DNA from: Blastomussa wellsi
Lineage: Eukaryota; Cnidaria; Anthozoa; Scleractinia; Plerogyridae
NCBI GenBank assembly: GCA_947652115.1
Contig: OX393568.1
Span: forward strand, 23,765,963-23,829,962
Direction of reading: 5' to 3'
Length of the DNA: 64,000 nt
Below are positions 44,618-57,047 of the stretch, in pieces. Both the position numbers and the translations under genes were made by a program. The notes under the pieces are model-generated. The model saw only the letters and a program-made list of their open reading frames with translations, made no database searches and was not told the origin of the DNA. Each line of letters begins with the position of its first letter. The first letter of the stretch is position 1.

Positions 44618-46019
44618 CTGACATTCCTCGTAATACACTTATACGGTCATAAATAAAATTTTGCTCATCAATAATTTTTGCGAAAACATGGGTTCTTTCT
44701 GTTCTTTTTCCATGAAGGAATATAGGTTCCTTCTTATTATGCCTCTTTCAAAAAAGAAGCGGAAATTTGTAAATTATTATTATTAACTACAAAACACGGT
44801 TAATAACAGAAGTTATCAGAACACTGAAACGTAATATCAAAACGGAACGCGGTCTCGTGCCCACGCTTAAGGGCGTTGTCTCTTGTACAAGCATTTTCAC
44901 AGCAATCAATATCAACAAACTTTTTGTCAACTTCCAGAAAGCCTAATCAGTTATAAGTGAATTTGAAGCTACCTGTTCACATCACGTTTTGGTTGGGAAA
45001 TTTTATGCTTGACAAAATGTCCAAAATGAAAAAGGGAAGTAGTCTTCTGGAAACTAACACCAATGTTGAACTTGTTGTAAGAGCTGGGAAATCAATTCTT
45101 ACGTCTTCCCTTTACAATATCAGTTTAAAACTAGTATACCTAAATGGTAAAATTGCTGCCGAAGGAGGGTGACATAAGTATGCTTGCAGTGACCTAATGA
45201 ACTGAACTATTTTGACTGCTTGAAACTGTGAAGTGTAATGGAGATTTCATTGTAACAGATACAGGAACGGATATTTGAATCGTTATTAAGGTAAATCAAT
45301 GTGAATTGTTATGGGATAGTGCTAGTGTTATTTGAAAGACATGGGTGCAAAATAAAAATTTGCTAACATTTCGTTTGTTTTTATTTTACACAGGCTTGCT
45401 TATCCTCCGCCCGTGTTATTTTATCTCACCAAAAAGATACAAGCCAAAAAATGAAAATAGAAAAAAATCATGAGCTAAATTGTACGTTTTTCGTTGTACA
45501 ATGGAGGGGGATGTTTTAGTAGTTCCTTTCTTCATCCTTATACAATGCAGATGATTTTCATGTTGTAGCCTTTTAAAGGTTATTGTTATGGTCTCCTGTG
45601 AAATACTACCCCGCTGCTTTGTTTATGGAGAAGAAATTGTAAATTGAGACTTCTAAGTTCTTTGCGAAGAACCCTTTCTGGAAATGTATTTTCAAACTAA
45701 CTTCTCCCTTGGTTCTCCTTCACATGCATATTTAGTTTCTTTCCCCCTCTTCTACTTATTCTACAATTTCCCAGAGTAATTTAAAGATTTTCACACATCA
45801 ACATGCTGCTAAGTTCTTTAATAAAAGTATAAAACGACCATTTTGATGATAAAAAACATTGTAAGATCAACTATAAAATATGTTCTAAAATGTTAAAATC
45901 AAACTATGCCTGTTAACAACAACTATTAACTACAAACAATAACTATAACAATAACAGTAACAATTATAATAGTAACTATAACAGTAACAATTTTGGAATA
46001 CTAATACCAACTTTAGAAT
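44618..46019. other. Non-coding AT-rich stretch
   Basis: It includes a run of degenerate AACTATAACAGTAACAAT units (about 45918-45995). The 3' terminus of the Helitron (hairpin plus CTRR-like end) should be near here but was not located with confidence. Confidence 0.4.
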
Positions 46020-46355
46020 AAAAGACAATCAAATGTCAATACTTGAAGAACTTCAAAAGAACAGAGTTTATATAAGTGATATCTTAAGCTATTATGAAGA
46101 GTATTCTGAATTTCAGCATGGCTTCCAATCTATTTCAGCTGTTTTGCCAATAAAGTTCTGTAAGTCGCAATTCTTCTTTTAATCTGAACTTCAGAGTCTC
46201 TAACTTATTAATGTTTGAAAGCTGTTCATAATGTCATTGTTTCAATTACTAATGATTACAGATTACGAACTCTGCTGATTCCAACATATGTACGACCTGG
46301 CTGATGTTGATTCCTTTTTTCTTATATGTATGCAGGCTCTGTCTAAGGTCATTCC
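46020..46355 (-). pseudogene. Second, degenerate copy of the Helitron helicase 3' end
   Basis: This segment matches 48310-48640 (for example TTCTTCTTTTAATCTGAACT, CTCTGCTGATTCCAACATATG, GGCTCTGTCTAAGGTCATTCC) with many indels. It lies beyond the RPA gene. It is therefore the tail of another Helitron copy or of an internal duplication. Confidence 0.85.
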
Positions 46356-46380
46356 CATTGTTGGTGAACGTTGGTTATTA

Positions 46381-48286
46381 TTATTCCTTTTGTTTAATTG
46401 ATGTGATGTTAAATTTCTTATTGTAGAAGATTGTTGCTTCAACAGACAGTAAGAGTTCAGTCACATCATCTTCATTCAAGTCATTGGAATCCAAAATCTT
46501 GGCATCTGGTCTATACATGTTATGTAATGTTACCAGTTTGTCGTCAAAGATTGTTAAGGAGATCTGTTCTTCATTTTTAATAAACAGTGCTCTTGCAATG
46601 GTGCGTTTTGGACATTTTTCTTTAAGCTGGGCACATCCACAATTCGCACAATGGAGAATGTTCTTGTCAGCAGTTAAAGGAAAAGCTGCATTGCACTTTT
46701 TGCAGGAAAGGTATGTTGTTACCTTTTCTACCCCATCAACTGGGCAGGATACAGTGTTCAGCTGGTTATCAAGCAGCTTTTCGTCAGTTCGCTGTATTGT
46801 TATCTGTTCTTGTGTTATGGAAGACTGGCGGTTGAGTGAGATATACTTGTTGGTGTTGAAGGTCTTTACCAGTGCTTGGGTGAGACTGTAGGTCTGGCCA
46901 TTCTGTACACGGTGCATGTCTGTTTCCCACAGAACAAGCCTTATGGAGCCAGTTTCATCGGTTAGGACTGTTTCAAGTTTTTTGAGTGTCTTACCATCCT
47001 TTTGAATCGTTTCTGGACTTCCCTCAAAGGAGACACGACCTGCAATGTTAACTTTGGTATTCTTTGTCTTGTGCTCTATGATGTCATTGATTGTAGTCAA
47101 TGTTTCTAAGTCTTCGTCAGATTTTACTGTTTTGATGTCAAAATCAAGTTCAGAAGCCAATGGATCTGTTATCTTCGTTCTTTTGTTTATATGCACTTCA
47201 TCCTTATCAGTATATCGGTTTCTTTTTAATGCATAGCTGCTTAGCTTGATGGGTGATGACGACTCAAACCGAGATTTCATTACTTTCATCTTTTCAGGTG
47301 AAAAGCTAACCCCCCTCAGAGTTCTGTCTTTGGTTTGCAGCATCACATCGAAATAATCATTATTTGCCTGACTGACTTTCATCTTTGACAAATTGTGAAG
47401 ATAACAAATGAGTGGTGTATCTGAAATAAATCAATGCGAAATGGTGATTAATACATCTGGTGACTTTCCAACTATTGGAATTATATGAAGGTTTTTCTGT
47501 TGTACTGTGTGAAACCATACTTAACAAAGAACTTTTGGGCTAAGACATGCATATTGTTGACAATACGGGATATGACGTTTCAAAACTTATTTAAGCCCAT
47601 TTTAATGTGCTGAAATTTTTATAGCAGAGAAGGTACAACTGTTGCATCTGTACAAAGTCATAGGTTGTAACCACTGGTTCATCATATTAATAGTTCACCA
47701 TCAATTTCTAATAGTGTGGTAATTATCATCATTGGCAAGCATATAATTTTAGTTTTGCTCTTGGAATAAGCAAGGAAATTTCAATAATTTTGAGATCACA
47801 TTAACTTTATGTAAACTGAGAAAAATCAATTTAACTGGATAGTTCTTTGATACACTTCTAATAGGAGCAATTTTTATTAAGGTTGGTTAACTTTTATAGA
47901 GCAAGTAAAGTACTTACCTCCTTGCTGATCTGTTGATGTCCCTGGCTTTTTGTCTGCAAATGTAGGAAGTTCATGTCAGGGGGTGATGTGATTCAGTTTC
48001 ATAGCCAGGGTCTCTCTTCAGAAAGAGAGCCCAGGAATCAGATTGATTTCCATTGTTTTTCACAAACTTATTATCTATTGGTAAATGGTTTAGCAAATTA
48101 AAATATCAGCTGTTCCCCAAACTCTTATTCTTCTATCTCATGAATAGAATGATTGCTTTTTCAAATCTTAAATTAAGCTTTCATTGCAACAAGTCGTGTG
48201 GCAGTAGCTGGTAGTTATAACATTGTACAGTTTCATATTGTTATAAGTCATCCTTGGTAACAGTTCTCACCTGGTGATTGACTCAT
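46381..48286 (-). CDS. Helitron-encoded RPA1-like single-stranded-DNA-binding protein, three exons
   Basis: Exons 48286-48271 (MSQSP), 47953-47918 and 47420-46381 join in phase to give 363 residues. An N-terminal OB-like region (TPLICYLHNLSKMKVSQANN, YFDVMLQT, RGVSFSP) precedes a second OB fold (VNIAGRVSFEGSPETIQ, LETVLTDETGSIRLVLWE, YISLNRQSSIT). It is followed by a zinc-ribbon with C-x2-C pairs (LSCKKCNAAF, LHCANCGCAQ), the arrangement of the RPA70 C-terminal domain. Such proteins accompany Rep-helicase in some plant and animal Helitrons and probably coat the displaced strand during rolling-circle transposition. The frame is intact although the neighbouring helicase is broken. The very short first exon is supported only by its donor, phase and ATG; an alternative internal start is the ATG at 47382. 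Confidence 0.85.
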
Positions 48287-48399
48287 TGTTAATTATAGCA
48301 GTAACTGGAGAAATAAAAGACAATATAAAGTCAATATTTGAAGAACTTCAAAAGCATAACTGTGATATCTTAAGATATAATGAAGAGTACTCTTAAATT

Positions 48400-50605
48400 T
48401 CAACACTGCTTCCAGTCTATTTTCGCTGTTTTGCAATAAAGTTCTTTAAGTCGTGATTCTTCTTTTAATCTGAACTTCAGAGTTTCTGACTTTTTAATAT
48501 GTGAAAGCCGTTCATAAGTCATTGGTTCAATTATTAAAGATGACAGATTACGTACTCTGCTGATTCCAACATATGTAAGACCTGATGTTGATTCCTTTTT
48601 ACCTATATCTATCCAGGCCCTGTCTAAGGTCATTCCCTGACTTTTATGGATTGTTAATGCCCAAGCAAGAGTTAAGGGAATTTGTTGCCTTTCATGTACA
48701 GTATATATTTGCAATGTTAACAGTAGCTGTTATTGGTGGAATAGGAACACAGTCTGGCATGTTCGTCATTGATGGGCCGGAATATTTATCAAACTTAACA
48801 ATTACTGCAATAGGCAATAAGGGTGGTTGATGACCTGTTTCATAAATAATATCTACTACTGTTCCTGTGGAACCATTACAGAGCCCAGCTGATGGCCAGA
48901 GATTATTTGTTAGCATTACACGGGCACCCCTTGCGATTAGCAGTTTTGGTTGCAAATTAAACATTTCTTCAGCACCAATTCTTTTTGTCTGCTCACTTGA
49001 ATGTTTTGCATTTATCTCTGCTATAGGTTGGTTTAGTTTAACTAAACAGTCATAGTTGTACGCTGCTACTTCTGCATTGGTGTAATATAAACGTGCAACA
49101 TCTTGAAAGTTGTCAATATCTCTAACTTTGGAAGGTTGTCTAGCTAACAACTGTTTCCAATCATCTTGTGTTGTTTCTCCGTTACGCAGTCTGAATAACA
49201 ATTCTCTAAACAAAATTTGATCTTGATTGGAGCCAGATACTCGTTGATTCAGCGAAAGAATAACAACATGAACAAACATTTGGTAGGCACAATAACCCTG
49301 TTCTCCAGTAGTGGTTGAAGGTTTTGCGTGATATAAAGGCTTATCACCAACTGGAGGAAGTTGAGCAGGATCCCCGATAAGAATAACTGACATCCCACCA
49401 AATAAGATTTCTTGTAATCCAGTTGCTTGTCTGCAACGTCTGTCAATCCAACCCATTGTAGTTTGGCCCAGCATAGAATATTCATCTATTAACAAATAAT
49501 CTATATGTAGTAGTCTTTCTTGAATTCGAGAAAGTGCTTGCCCTGTCAAATCTTTTTGAGTTGCTGAAGTGATTGGTAATCTCAATAGAGAATGGATTGT
49601 TACTCCATTGATATTATAAGATGCTTTTCCAGTTGTTGCAGTAACAATGCATTTATTCTTAAGGTGGTTGTATACTCCATTTATCAAATAACTTTTTCCA
49701 GTTCCAGCCACACCATTTATAATCAGCCGCAATGGTTCTTTTGGGTTTAGTTTGTTTGAGTGAGAGGTTATAATATCATAGGCAAGTCTTTGTTCATCAC
49801 TGAATAAATCTATGTCTACACCTTGAAATAGCTGCTGTTGTTCTGGAAACGAATCCTTTTGGGCATTTATCCAGTTTGGCATTTCTGAAATCTGCTGTTG
49901 GCTGTAGTTTTCTTTCTGTAACTGCCAGTATTGCAAACTATTTTCAAAGCCTGTAATTGAATCAGACAAATTGGCACTGGTTTTATGAAAATTGGAAAGA
50001 ATCATCCACTCCTCTTGAATCTTTTCTTCTTCAAAGTAGCTGTGGTCATTGTCAGTTTCTAGTTCAATGTTTTGCATGACATTTTGTAGCTTATGTTCCC
50101 AATTTGGAACTTGTAAATGAGCTGATGGAGAACAAAGGAAATCGTGCCATGCTTTGATGTAAATTTCAGCATTTGGTTCTGTACTGTTCCAGGCATTGTT
50201 TTGGCAAGTTTGCCATGGTTTGTACTTTAGTAACTGGTATTTGCAATACAAACTGTAATTGTCTCCTTTAGGGTTTGGCGAGTAATTTGGAAATATTTTT
50301 GGAACTATGTTTTGTGACTGATGAACAAGCTTGCCTTTTGCTAGTTTAAATTTAGTGGCAAATTCCACAAAATTTAGATTGTGTATATCAGGAAAATCAT
50401 TTTGAAATTTACCGCGCTTTGCATATATATCTAGTAAAGAATCATCAGTACACGGAAGTGAAGTGTCGCCAACATTTGATTTTATTCTTCGGGAGCCATT
50501 AAGACTAACAGGTAAAACAGTGAATGTGCTACTGTAGAGTTTCAATGACAACAACAAATGCATAGTTTCCTGTGCACTAAAGTCTCTTTGACCAACAGTT
50601 TTCAA
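48400..50605 (-). pseudogene. Helitron Pif1-type helicase portion, frameshifted at both ends
   Basis: The main frame 50605-48692 begins [19 protein letters not shown], the usual Helitron Rep-to-helicase linker. It carries the Walker A GVAGTGKSYLING, motif Ia TATTGKA, Walker B LLIDEYSMLG, GGMSVILIGDPAQLPPVG and later superfamily-1 motifs. The C-terminal motifs TLAWALTIHKSQGMTLDRA and TYVGISRVRNLSSL continue in another frame (48714-48400). The shift lies in an AAATATATACTG stretch near 48700. A second shift, in an A-run near 50590, separates this part from Rep. The helicase unwinds DNA at the replication fork of the transposing strand. Whether the two single-base shifts are real or sequencing errors in homopolymers cannot be judged here. 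Confidence 0.9.
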
Positions 50606-53600
50606 TTATGACCTTTTTCATAGCTTTTTGCGGATCTAACTTGCAGTCTGTGTTGTTTATAACAGAGTTGAAAGTATTAGTTACCATGGGTGACCTTGGT
50701 TCACCTTTCGCTGCATACTTTGAAAGATATTCAACACATTTATGATGGTCAATTATTACTTGAATATCGCAGTTTGCTCTCCATCCTTGCAACTGAATTC
50801 TTTGATGGTTATTTAATCTTGAATCATTCCGTTTTGTAATTATCTTTGCTTTGAATTGTGGTGTTTTATCTTTGGTATGCACAGGCTCAAACACCAATGT
50901 TGTTTTCTCACACAAATCAAATGGATACTTAAAGCGACCCTGAAGATCTTCCTTTACTGGGTCATATCTTAAACAATATTTCGTACTACAGTGTGTATGT
51001 CGCTGGACAGTATTTAGAAGGTCGACATAGTCACTATCCAAATTATTAATATCAGCATGTTGTTTCTTGCAAGGATGAATATTAGGTTTAATCCAAAGTT
51101 CACTATCGGGGTTGCAAGGATTGTATGTTGATATTAGCGAGTCTACAAACTGGCAAACTTGGCTTGAAGCATTTTTGCCTTCTTTTATACAACTTAAGAG
51201 ACTAGGATCTGCTGTTTCTATAAACGACTTCTCTGCAAGAAAACCCTTAGTAAGTGCTTTGTCAGTTAAATGACATAAGCCTGGATCACTTTTTAATTTT
51301 GCTACACCATGGCAATGAATACTTCCACGTGCTTGAAACTCATACCTATACCAATGCCATTCTGCACCGAGGCAATTGTTCAACCAGTGCTTAACAAAAC
51401 TTTCCAAACGTTTGGTAAAAAACCAATCAGCTAAGTGAGGATTATCAATTACATGTCTCCTTCTGTCTTGAGGGGTAAGGTCTTCAACATTTGAACAGAA
51501 AAGTTTGTGTAGTTCTGGCCAGTGCATGTCTGCTGAAGAGAATGTGAAAAATATTGTTGGTGCTCCTTTATAAGCTATTATGGTTTTTAAATCTTGTTGC
51601 ACCCTGTGCCAGTATGCCGAGCTTCCAGTAATGTTTCCCACATATCTTGACAATTTTGTCATAAATGATTTTGATGTGTTATTTTTCGCCATATTTTGCA
51701 GTTCTTCTAATGTCAGGTGTGCCTCACCAGGATTTTGTTTCAAGAAAACACTTGATTGCTGTAAAGTTCGTTTCCTTTGTATCAAGTTTAGAGCCCAATA
51801 GGAAAACCTAGGATGTGATGCAAACCTAAAATTGAATTTGTCATTTATACATTCAGCATATTTTAGCAAATGTTGAATTCTGCTAACAAACGAAACATCC
51901 CTATTCAAAGATGGATTTGTTGGGTCACCTTTGCCATCTGGAAATAATGTTGGGAAAGCTAAAGTGGCAAGGAACGGGGTGGTATATTCATTGAGTGGAT
52001 CATCTTCAACAGTGGGCCAATTAAGTTTCTCCGGTGCAATTGTATTTTGAATTGCATCATTTTCGAGTTGACCATTTTGATTTTGAGGTAGGAAACTACT
52101 TGTATCTGTTTCTTTATCAATTAACTCTTCATCGTCATGGTCACTGTCATTTGGCTGATCTTCACAACATTCATCTGCTGCAACAGTGTCTATTGTTTGC
52201 AGATTACCAGGAATGCCATTTGTTGGTAACGAATTCAAGGCATCTGAATCAAGTATAATGTTTTCATAATGAGGATTGTTGTTCATCAACCAGGATAGGG
52301 CTTGTTCAACCTTACTTCTCCTGAGGATTACATCTTTGAAATTGTTATTCTTTCCATTCATGGTTACTATAATAAGCGGGATATTCTTTGGGAATCTTGG
52401 CAGTGACTGGGCTAACTCAGAAACTTTTTGAGGTAAATTTATACAGTGTCCTGAGTAACCATGCTGACCTCCTGGCTTCACATAGACTTTCATGATTGGA
52501 AGCGCACGGGAAATCAGCATCTCTTCTATTTGTGTTAAACCTTGTAGTTCTTTGGGTATAGCTTTTGGAATCATGTCATTACCAGCAGAAAATTTTTTGG
52601 GAGTACCCTTATCAGCTTTACATCTTTGGCAAACATATGTGGCTGGTGATTTTGGTTTGGTTTTCAAAGGCCATGCCTCATGACATGTTTGGCATTGATA
52701 TAGAGTAAACTGAATAGACTTTTGAAAGTTTGATATATGTTTTTTTACATCAATTTTAACGGTTGGACTACTATCTAATTTGTCATTGCTCTTTTCTTTG
52801 GAGCTTTGATTGGATTTGCATGAATTGTCTGAATTTTCTGGACTTGCCTTAAATTTCTTTGAGCTTGCAGATGCACGATTTCTTTGGCAATTGTCATCTT
52901 TTTTATGACCATTATAACTTAAATTCTCTGTCTGACTTCGTGTTTGTGAGTTATGTAGCAATTTAGGATTTTGAACATCGCAGGTGGAAGTATGTTTCTG
53001 CTTTTCTTCATTAGAATTGTCTTTTTCACTGATGTTAAAGGTTGAACTATGGTCTGATTTGTTATTGTTCTTTTGTTTGGAGCTTTGGGTTGATTTGCAT
53101 GAATTGTTTGAATTTTGGGGACTTGCCTTAAACTTTTTGGCACTTGCAGATGTATGATTTTGTCTTCTCTGCACATTATAATTAAAATAGTCTGTCTGAC
53201 TGTGTGTTTTTGTGTCATTTAGTAATTTTGGATTTTGTTCATTGCAAGTGGAAGTATTTTTTTGTTTATCTTCATTGAAATTGATGCACATGTAAGAAAT
53301 GTCTGCTACATCGGTACAAACTTGAAGTACAACATCATAATGCACACCAGCTGTATTTTGCAAATATAAGGCACCTTTATTCTGTGGAAGATTTTCACCT
53401 AACATTGATCTTGAAAACTTTTGCCACTTATAACCTAAACCTACTTTGGTGTATACATAAATGTCTGTTTGCAACAGTGAAGAAGCTGTCAGAATTTCTA
53501 TGTCTGTTCCCCAAACATTCTGCTTTTTCATTTCACTGCGAGTTAAATAGTTATCTAAAGAGCTGTTGATGTGAGGTTGCAATGCACTTTCAATGGCTTT

Positions 53601-54857
53601 CATATGCTCCACTATCTTGTTTCTAACAATATGGTGATACACTTGCCGTCCAGAAGTTGAATATGAAATTGCACGAAATAGACAGTTTCCATCACCTTGT
53701 GTTCTGTAAAGTTTTGATGGTTTGCCTAGTTGCTGTGTTGTTTGATAAATATTATTGGGGTTAACAACTAATGGCAAATTAAGCAGTGAACAACAAACTG
53801 ATCGCTCTTTTGCACTGCAGGGTGCGAAGAGGAAAGAACAATGCACTTGTCTTGTTGGAATTTCACAGTTCAGGTCTTTATGTTGCAATGAATCATACTT
53901 TGTTCTGTGATCAGGATTTGCTGTAATTTTGGAGGGAGTTTTATCTAGTCTTTCAGTGTTTATGTTTTGTCTACAATTTTGCTTACTACTCCTAAGTGAT
54001 GCAGCATCAAAACTTTTTGCACACTGGCTTCTTTCAGAATAGTTGTGACTGGTATTTGAAACATCAACTACATCAGTATCTACATTAACTACAACATCAT
54101 AATGCACACCAGCTGTATTTTGCAAATATAGGGCACCTCTATTTTGGGGAATATTTTCACCTAACATTGATCTTGAAAATTTTTGCCATTTATAACCTAA
54201 ACCTACTTTAGTGTATACATAAATGTCTGTTTGCAACAGTGAAGAAGCTGTCAGAATTTCTATGTCTGTCCCCCAAACATTCTGCTTTTTCATTCCACTG
54301 CGAGTTAAATAGTTATCTAAAGAGCTGTTGATGTGAGGTCGCAATGCACTTTCAATGGCTTTCATATGCTCCACTATCTTGCTTCTAACAATATGGTGAT
54401 GCACTTGCCGGCCAGAAATTGAATATGAAATTGCACGAAATAAACAGTTTCCATCACCTTGTGTTTTTCTAAGTTTTGATGGTTTGCCAAGTTGCTGTGG
54501 TGTTTGAGATACATTAAGGGGGTTAACAACTGATGGCAAATTAAGCAGCGAATAACATAATGATTGCTCTTTTGCATTGCATGGGGCAAAAAGAAATTTG
54601 CTGACCTTTGACTGAATTGGAGTATTTTTCACTGTATTGTCAGACTTATTTGTTTCTGTCATCTTTGATTTTTTTACAACATTTGATTGAATTTCATTGT
54701 CAAACTTTCTTTTCAGTCCATTTACTGTTTTATTGGAATCTACGTTTGAAACAGTAGGCCCTGGGTTTTCCTCTACATCATTTGCTAGACGTATCAAATC
54801 AGGGATATAAAACTGATAAAGATATATTTGTGTAAGCCATAGACGATTCATTTGCAT
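50577..54857 (-). CDS. Helitron N-terminal polyprotein: 2A-like motif, two OTU-like domains, zinc finger, HUH Rep
   Basis: 1426 residues from ATG at 54857. Residues about 20-33 ([13 protein letters not shown]) form a 2A-like ribosome-skipping sequence. Two OTU-type cysteine-protease-like domains follow (about 125-260 and 380-510), each with [15 protein letters not shown] (Asp/Cys) and GVHYDVV (His). They sit within an approximately 250-residue internal repeat. Residues about 540-700 are a polar linker that itself repeats an 80-residue unit. A C-x2-C zinc finger ([18 protein letters not shown]) precedes a Helitron-like N-domain ([28 protein letters not shown]). The Rep HUH motif RGSIHCHG is near 1180 and the catalytic tyrosine region [11 protein letters not shown] near 1380. 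HUH Rep nicks and joins single-stranded ends during rolling-circle transposition. The frame ends at a frameshift near 50590 before the helicase. The upstream promoter and terminus are absent. Confidence 0.93.
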   Translation of the reverse strand: MQMNRLWLTQIYLYQFYIPDLIRLANDVEENPGPTVSNVDSNKTVNGLKRKFDNEIQSNVVKKSKMTETNKSDNTVKNTPIQSKVSKFLFAPCNAKEQSLCYSLLNLPSVVNPLNVSQTPQQLGKPSKLRKTQGDGNCLFRAISYSISGRQVHHHIVRSKIVEHMKAIESALRPHINSSLDNYLTRSGMKKQNVWGTDIEILTASSLLQTDIYVYTKVGLGYKWQKFSRSMLGENIPQNRGALYLQNTAGVHYDVVVNVDTDVVDVSNTSHNYSERSQCAKSFDAASLRSSKQNCRQNINTERLDKTPSKITANPDHRTKYDSLQHKDLNCEIPTRQVHCSFLFAPCSAKERSVCCSLLNLPLVVNPNNIYQTTQQLGKPSKLYRTQGDGNCLFRAISYSTSGRQVYHHIVRNKIVEHMKAIESALQPHINSSLDNYLTRSEMKKQNVWGTDIEILTASSLLQTDIYVYTKVGLGYKWQKFSRSMLGENLPQNKGALYLQNTAGVHYDVVLQVCTDVADISYMCINFNEDKQKNTSTCNEQNPKLLNDTKTHSQTDYFNYNVQRRQNHTSASAKKFKASPQNSNNSCKSTQSSKQKNNNKSDHSSTFNISEKDNSNEEKQKHTSTCDVQNPKLLHNSQTRSQTENLSYNGHKKDDNCQRNRASASSKKFKASPENSDNSCKSNQSSKEKSNDKLDSSPTVKIDVKKHISNFQKSIQFTLYQCQTCHEAWPLKTKPKSPATYVCQRCKADKGTPKKFSAGNDMIPKAIPKELQGLTQIEEMLISRALPIMKVYVKPGGQHGYSGHCINLPQKVSELAQSLPRFPKNIPLIIVTMNGKNNNFKDVILRRSKVEQALSWLMNNNPHYENIILDSDALNSLPTNGIPGNLQTIDTVAADECCEDQPNDSDHDDEELIDKETDTSSFLPQNQNGQLENDAIQNTIAPEKLNWPTVEDDPLNEYTTPFLATLAFPTLFPDGKGDPTNPSLNRDVSFVSRIQHLLKYAECINDKFNFRFASHPRFSYWALNLIQRKRTLQQSSVFLKQNPGEAHLTLEELQNMAKNNTSKSFMTKLSRYVGNITGSSAYWHRVQQDLKTIIAYKGAPTIFFTFSSADMHWPELHKLFCSNVEDLTPQDRRRHVIDNPHLADWFFTKRLESFVKHWLNNCLGAEWHWYRYEFQARGSIHCHGVAKLKSDPGLCHLTDKALTKGFLAEKSFIETADPSLLSCIKEGKNASSQVCQFVDSLISTYNPCNPDSELWIKPNIHPCKKQHADINNLDSDYVDLLNTVQRHTHCSTKYCLRYDPVKEDLQGRFKYPFDLCEKTTLVFEPVHTKDKTPQFKAKIITKRNDSRLNNHQRIQLQGWRANCDIQVIIDHHKCVEYLSKYAAKGEPRSPMVTNTFNSVINNTDCKLDPQKAMKKVIIENCWSKRL
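54756..54779 (-). other. 2A-like ribosome-skipping motif (DVEENPGP)
   Basis: Codons for DVEENPGP match the D-x-E-x-NPGP consensus. They are preceded by a hydrophobic stretch ([16 protein letters not shown]) as in functional 2A peptides. Skipping would release a roughly 32-residue leader from the OTU-Rep protein. Confidence 0.8.
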
Positions 54858-54862
54858 TACTT

Positions 54863-55856
54863 CGTGTTGAATTGCAACTTTTCAACGTGGTACCCGAAGT
54901 TCAAGAACATCACAATCAGAAGCCGGATTATTCCGCTTTCGAAGGAGTTTGTTGATTATCTGAAGGCTGATGATGTTGTCTTACCTGGTCAACCTGTCGT
55001 TACAAGAGATTCAGACGAAGAAATCGAAAGCGATTCTGAAGAATGGCAGGCTTTAGAAGAGGATCCAAACGAACAAACGATCATAGCTCCTGAATTCAAT
55101 GAAATTGATTCTGGAATCAAAGAAGCTATAATTGAATTAGACGGCGCTGTGTTTCCTAAACTAAACTGGAGTTCTCCGTTGGACGCCTCGTGGATTTCTT
55201 GTGACGGTACACTAAATTGCAAGAGCCCAAATGACATTTATCTTCTACTCAAGAGTTCGGACAACATTTCCAGAACACTCTTTGACACTTTCAAGCACTG
55301 TGAAGATGGAGAAGGAGAATTGGAGGACGGTTTCGAGCTTATACTTCGCAAATGGAAGGACATAAATCCAGGAATGGAATTTCGGTGTTTTGTGAAAGAT
55401 CACAAGCTGGTGGCAATCTCTCAGAGAGACACTGCAAGTTGCTACGACTTCATTGAACAAAACGAAGAAGACATTTGTAGTGATATAGCAAAATTTTTCA
55501 AGAAAAAAGTAGTTTATAAATTTCCCGACAGTTCATATACATTTGATGTTTACAGGCATTCAGCCCAGGGAATTTTGCTTATTGATTTTAATCCATTTGG
55601 GGCTCGGACAGACCCCCTTTTATTTACATGGGATGAGCTTACTGACCCCGCCTTATCAATCAGTGATAATGATGATGAGTTTAAAGGTGTGTTCAAGTAT
55701 GTCACATGTGCAGGAGGTGTACAGCCTAATCCTTTTCACCTCAGCAGACTGCCAACTGACATAGTTGATTTGTCTTGTGGTAATGACATCAACAAGTTAG
55801 TTGATCTTCTAGATGTAAGAAATTTGATTGGACAGTCTGCAGACGAATCAGATTAG
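54863..55856 (+). pseudogene. CDC123: CDC123 copy 2, lacking the start codon
   Basis: Residues from [13 protein letters not shown] to the stop at 55854 are preserved without a frameshift and differ from copy 1 at three positions I can see (N to D near residue 42, N to K in the IANFF stretch, N to D in LLNVRN). The first codons (MKREH) and the whole upstream promoter are replaced by Helitron sequence. The next in-frame methionine lies deep inside the protein (MEFRCF). As it stands it should not be expressed as functional CDC123. The intact frame implies a recent origin or a non-real copy. Confidence 0.85.
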
Positions 55857-57047
55857 GGCTGACCAGAAAGTGGGTAGTAATGGAAAAGGAATGACTAAAA
55901 AGTTTCATAAAAGGAACTTAGTAGCATTTGCTTACAGCATAGGTTATGCAACGTGCATGTCTTTTCGCTGCAGTCTCACAGGCTGTTGTATTGTGGTTGC
56001 CATGGTAATGGTAGGAGGGTAAACAGGTTCACTGTAAGACTGTAAGTTCCAATTTCTTACCCCACACCTCTGTTGCACAAGACCAAAAGAACTTGAAAAT
56101 TGAGTACTTTAATTTTAAAGAGAAAAGGAACTGTAAGGATTTGATATTTAGCTAAATTTGTCAAAATTAAATTAAAATTAATTTAAAATTAAAATGTTTA
56201 TTACTGCTTTACTTATGTGGATACTTTATATTTGGCAAAGAAGGACATACTGCAAATTGAAAATAAACATGTGTAACATATAAGCTAGCCAGTTGGTTAT
56301 GCATAGTCAAGGATCTGAAATATCAGAGCTGCCAAGAACAAATATAGATAGTGGTTGGATGTAGTATGTATTTGAACCAAGTACATACACACTTTAAAAT
56401 CTAGTGTGCCTCTCGTCCTAGGCGATAGCTACTTTGTTAATGCAAAACCCAAAAAAAGTTCAAATAAAAACAACTTATCTTGTTTCTTTCACCAGAGCTG
56501 TTTATTTTTTGACATCTCAGATTGGACCTTAATCACACGGCGGCCATATTGGCCATAGACAATAGATTTCGTACCCCGAGCCTCGAGTTGAAATGTTTGG
56601 AAACGAGTTTCCACGTGGCAAAACAAAAGTTTTCAATCCCACGTGACTCAACATGGCCGCCGTGTGATTAAAGCTCATGAAGGACTATCTTAGCTTTGAT
56701 TTCTGCCAGTGGGCACTGGTTGCCAAACAGAGGCTGGTAATCGAGCCTAAGGCTATCTTTAAATTTCAGTTATGCTGTTGTTTTCATATGGGATTTTTGC
56801 CCAAAATTCAGTTGTAAAATTATATCCATTATTCCGTTCTCCATAAGTAATACAAAGAAAACAATGCCAGGTGTAAAAGTTGCAGAAGGTGTACAATGTG
56901 AGAATTTTGCTTTATCGCATGCGCCGTCATTTTCACCTTTGCAGTAGAATTTCCCACATTTTTGCTTTCGCTGTATTCAAAACCCTGACTTTCAACAAAC
57001 GAGTAGGACTGGAACCAACTGACGTCCTGACGTAAAACAACACGAGA
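55857..57047. other. Intergenic part of duplication copy 2
   Basis: Counterpart of 15888-16978. Apart from the private MITE nothing else was recognised. Confidence 0.5.
56529..56671. repeat. TTAA-flanked MITE, present only in duplication copy 2
   Basis: TTAATCACACGGCGGCCAT at the left and ATGGCCGCCGTGTGATTAA at the right are perfect inverted repeats, framed by TTAA, as with piggyBac-type target duplication. The equivalent place in copy 1 (near 16570-16605) lacks it and has an unrelated short stretch containing TTTAAG. Confidence 0.8.

Larger units (their letters stand above)
46020..54862 (-). mobile_element. Helitron (Helentron/Helitron2-like) with OTU, Rep-helicase and RPA genes
   Basis: On the minus strand, in order: a 2A-like motif, tandem OTU-like domains, Helitron N-domain, HUH Rep, Pif1-type helicase, then a spliced RPA1-like gene and a second degenerate copy of the helicase 3' end. 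The coding content is that of animal rolling-circle elements. The upstream terminus is missing: the first reading frame begins within a few bases of the junction with CDC123 sequence at 54863. The downstream terminus was not found. Two frameshifts interrupt Rep-helicase. Confidence 0.92.
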
